Positions 62,357 to 64,000 of a stretch of DNA of 64,000 nt are shown in pieces; within the stretch, counting starts at the first letter, position 1, and each line of letters opens with the position of its first letter. This DNA is from Bowmanella sp. JS7-9. Its GTDB lineage: Bacteria; Pseudomonadota; Gammaproteobacteria; Enterobacterales; Alteromonadaceae. The notes below the pieces were generated by a model. That model searched no databases. It was not told the DNA's origin and saw only the letters and a program-made list of their open reading frames with translations. The stretch lies in contig NZ_JXSY01000018.1 in NCBI RefSeq assembly GCF_004329715.1, positions 186,001 through 250,000 on the forward strand, in the 5' to 3' direction. Position numbers and translations under genes: made by a program.

Positions 62357-62599
62357 TCATTCTTTAATGAAAAAGTGATCAACAATGTCATTCAGGGAAA
62401 AGTTGCCACCCAGTTCATTAAGTGCGGCCTGCACTTCGGCTAATCGTGGGCGGCTGAGTGTCGGACGTTTTTCGATGCGTTTAGCGAAATATCCACCGGA
62501 CAGGCGCGTATAGCTAACTCCCAGACGTGCAGCCAGTTGCAGCTTTTTATCATGTTCCAGCGACCTGTAGAATTCGCGTGGCGTCACCGACACTTTCAT
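62357..62599 (-). CDS. Cro-like HTH protein, first gene of leftward operon
   Basis: 80 residues from ATG 62597-62599 with AAAGGGAA upstream. A helix-turn-helix stretch KKLQLAARLGVSYTRLSGGY (about 18-37) is followed by a basic segment and two short helices. Size, position and divergence from a larger repressor gene match a Cro or CII role. Which of the two is not decidable by sequence. Confidence 0.65.
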   Translation of the reverse strand: MKVSVTPREFYRSLEHDKKLQLAARLGVSYTRLSGGYFAKRIEKRPTLSRPRLAEVQAALNELGGNFSLNDIVDHFFIKE

Positions 62600-62859
62600 T
62601 AACTGTTCCCTTTGTCATTTGATTTACCCTGCAATAGATACTAAATACACACTATCAACAAAATCAATAACTTTTTTGTTGATATTGTGTACTACTGTTG
62701 AATAATGCGCGGGAAGATATGCAAATTTATTCATCTATGTGCATAAATTGTGTTTGCGTAACGACTAAATATCTTGCTAGGATTGACGATAAATAGTCAC
62801 CAACGCTATATAACTTGCTGATTTCAAAGGATTGAATCTTAAAAGGTGAACCAACGAGC
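62600..62859. promoter_or_regulatory. Lysogeny control region with palindromic operator
   Basis: Near-perfect inverted repeat: ACACACTATCAACAAAA (62647-62663) and its complement at 62674-62690, one mismatch in 17, 10-base spacer. It covers a leftward promoter: -35 TTGATT (complement of 62662-62667), 18-base spacer, -10 TAGTAT (complement of 62638-62643). A rightward promoter for the repressor gene: -35 TTGACG (62783-62788), 18-base spacer, -10 TATATA (62807-62812). The repressor's own start has AAAGGTGA upstream. Confidence 0.7.
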
Positions 62860-63615
62860 ATGGTTTTAGACATAAAAAATGTGCGTCACAAAAATGCCAG
62901 GTTATTGCTGGCAGAAAAATGCGACGGCGTTTACAAAAACTTCGCTGCCACGATTGACCGGTCGCTTTCGCAAACGTCTGCGTTTCTGAAAGAAGATGCC
63001 AAGGTCGGGATCGGCTCTGCGCTTGCGCGCAATATTGAGCGTGGTTTTAACTTGCCTGAACGCTGGCTGGATAAGCCGCAAGCATCGAGCAAAGCGGTTA
63101 GTGGTGGTGGCATTGAAGATTATTTGAAGTCAGTCCACGAAGCCTTAGCGGAGCAGAATGTCACCTTTATGGTGAAAAAGTTTTCCGCGTTGAGTAAGTA
63201 CACTGCGCAGTTTATGAACGCTAAGTCGTTGGTGTCGTTTTCGATTGATAGCACGCTAAAGCAGGCGCTAAGTAATTTCTACTTAATGGCCGAGGGAAAG
63301 CAGGAAGCCAAGATCATTACCTGTTTTCTGGACGGTACGATTAGCAGTGGCACTGTTGACGCAATTGTTGCTGACAACTTTGACGCGCTGTTTCGCAATA
63401 GCCGAAAGGTTAAGCCAAAAGACTTTTGGTATATGACTGAAAACGACCAACGCCAAATGGTGCTGGTGGCGTTATCTGACGAGTTTAAGACGGATTATCT
63501 GGCAACGCGGCCCCAGTCGGTCACGCTGAGTTACCTCAAAGGTAAGCCGGTAATGTGCATGAATGATAAACAATACAAGGTAGCGAATGACGTAGTAGTC
63601 GAATCAGCTATTTAA
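62860..63615 (+). CDS. CI-like phage repressor lacking an S24 peptidase domain
   Basis: 251 residues. The N-terminal ~75 residues have the phage-repressor HTH outline: NARLLLAEKCDGVYKNFAATIDRS (given by ends NARLLL and TIDRS), LSQTSAFLKEDAKVGIG and the closing ALARNIERGFNLPERWLDKP, typical of CI/C2-type proteins. The C-terminal domain (about 85-251) shows no Ser-Lys dyad or S-x-M-x-P-T/G-D pattern of LexA-type self-cleavage, so SOS induction would need another route. Divergent from the Cro-like gene across the operator region. Confidence 0.75.
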   Translation: MVLDIKNVRHKNARLLLAEKCDGVYKNFAATIDRSLSQTSAFLKEDAKVGIGSALARNIERGFNLPERWLDKPQASSKAVSGGGIEDYLKSVHEALAEQNVTFMVKKFSALSKYTAQFMNAKSLVSFSIDSTLKQALSNFYLMAEGKQEAKIITCFLDGTISSGTVDAIVADNFDALFRNSRKVKPKDFWYMTENDQRQMVLVALSDEFKTDYLATRPQSVTLSYLKGKPVMCMNDKQYKVANDVVVESAI

Positions 63616-63924
63616 AAAAAGCTGCACCCCGCAGCCTGTTTAGCGTTTCACCGTTCTGGTGAAGCGCCCGTTTTCTTCCCCCCAAAAAAAACTATTGCAA
63701 TCATATTTTTACGATCTTAATCTAATTCTTCACTGATGTTGATTTCTTGTTGATTTGATGTTTTTCAGCATGAACGTCGGTCGGCTGCACTGCCATGCGG
63801 CCAAAAGAAAAGGCCGATAGTTTTACCTATCGGCCCATCACACCAGCAAAGCTGGACAAGTATTAATCAGAATATCAACTACCGGTCTGCCAACCGTGGT
63901 TGTAATTGATAGGAGTTCCTGATC
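63616..63924. other. Intergenic region with leftward terminator hairpin
   Basis: 309 bases without a gene. A short hairpin GCTGC/GCAGC follows the repressor stop. A perfect 9-bp stem GGCCGATAG (63812-63820) with CTATCGGCC (63827-63835) has a T-rich run only on the leftward strand (complement of 63800-63811), so it would end transcripts entering from the right. The AGGAG site of the next gene is at 63911-63915. Promoter hexamers for that gene were not fixed. Confidence 0.55.
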
Positions 63925-64000
63925 GTGTCGATCTTAGATCAGGTTGTTGTTAACGCGCAAGTTAAAAACGTTGCCGTGAACCGCGACCATCCCGAAATGT
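63925..64000 (+). CDS. Start of a rightward phage gene (truncated by window)
   Basis: GTG at 63925 with AGGAG (63911-63915) nine bases upstream opens a frame to the window edge; 25 residues visible, beginning MSILDQVVVNAQVKNVAVN. Too short to assign. Its direction and place after the repressor suggest the first gene of a rightward early operon, which implies that the prophage continues. Confidence 0.6.
   Translation, partial: MSILDQVVVNAQVKNVAVNRDHPEM

Larger units (their letters stand above)
10207..64000. mobile_element. Temperate podovirus-type prophage (right end beyond window)
   Basis: Contiguous phage modules follow tRNA-Leu: small early genes, leftward accessory operon, Q-like control, holin, terminase, portal, scaffold, coat, fibres, amidase, internal virion proteins, giant polyvalent protein, integrase, primase-helicase, Cro-like protein and repressor. 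No tape measure, sheath or tail tube typical of sipho- or myoviruses is present. The integrase resembles P4-type enzymes that use tRNA 3' ends. A second copy of the tRNA 3' end (attR) is not found up to base 64000, and a further phage-style gene runs off the edge, so the element is larger than 53.8 kb. Layout and the giant gene resemble Bcep22-like podophages from memory. Confidence 0.9.

Overview
The window reads as a gammaproteobacterial chromosome, most likely a marine Alteromonadales-type organism, carrying a large temperate podovirus-type prophage. The host assignment rests on gene order (valS-holC-pepA divergent from lptF-lptG) and on protein style. The phage assignment rests on protein motifs read by eye. 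No database search was possible.

Region 1 (1-10206) is host backbone: the end of a cheB-type methylesterase gene, a class V aminotransferase, a YdeI/OmdA-type protein, a leftward operon pepA-holC-valS, the divergent pair lptF-lptG, an RDD-domain membrane protein and a tRNA-Leu(CAA) gene with encoded CCA.

Region 2 (about 10207 to beyond 64000) is the prophage. Directly after the tRNA come short phased and tandem repeats that look like integrase arm sites, so the tRNA 3' end is the likely attachment site. The right boundary is outside the window. Order from the left: three small genes, a repeat-rich stretch, a RusA resolvase and a small membrane protein; then a leftward accessory operon (12813-17285) with a DNA cytosine methyltransferase, a RadC-like protein, a DUF2958 protein and several unknowns, containing three copies of a hairpin-bearing intergenic unit; then a Q-like regulator (17502), a strong promoter and two consecutive terminators in front of the rightward late operon.

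The late operon (18336-57083) encodes a three-helix holin, terminase small and large subunits, portal, scaffold, coat, adaptors, several fibres (one with collagen repeats and an S74 chaperone, one resembling lambda J), a T7-type amidase, and a run of internal virion proteins ordered like T7 gp13-14-15-16. The last of these is a 4501-residue polyvalent protein holding an N6-adenine methyltransferase, a Strawberry-notch-type SF2 helicase, a zincin-like HExxH module, a triplicated unknown domain and hydrophobic C-terminal segments. It is probably ejected with the DNA to protect it on entry. There is no tape measure or sheath gene, which fits a podovirus; the large gene recalls the Bcep22-like podophages.

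The leftward early/lysogeny operon (62599 to 57080) encodes a Cro-like protein, a primase-helicase, small unknowns, an H-NS-like protein and a P4-like tyrosine integrase. A divergent repressor without an S24 peptidase domain (62860) faces it across a control region with a near-perfect palindrome. A further rightward phage gene begins at 63925 and runs off the window.
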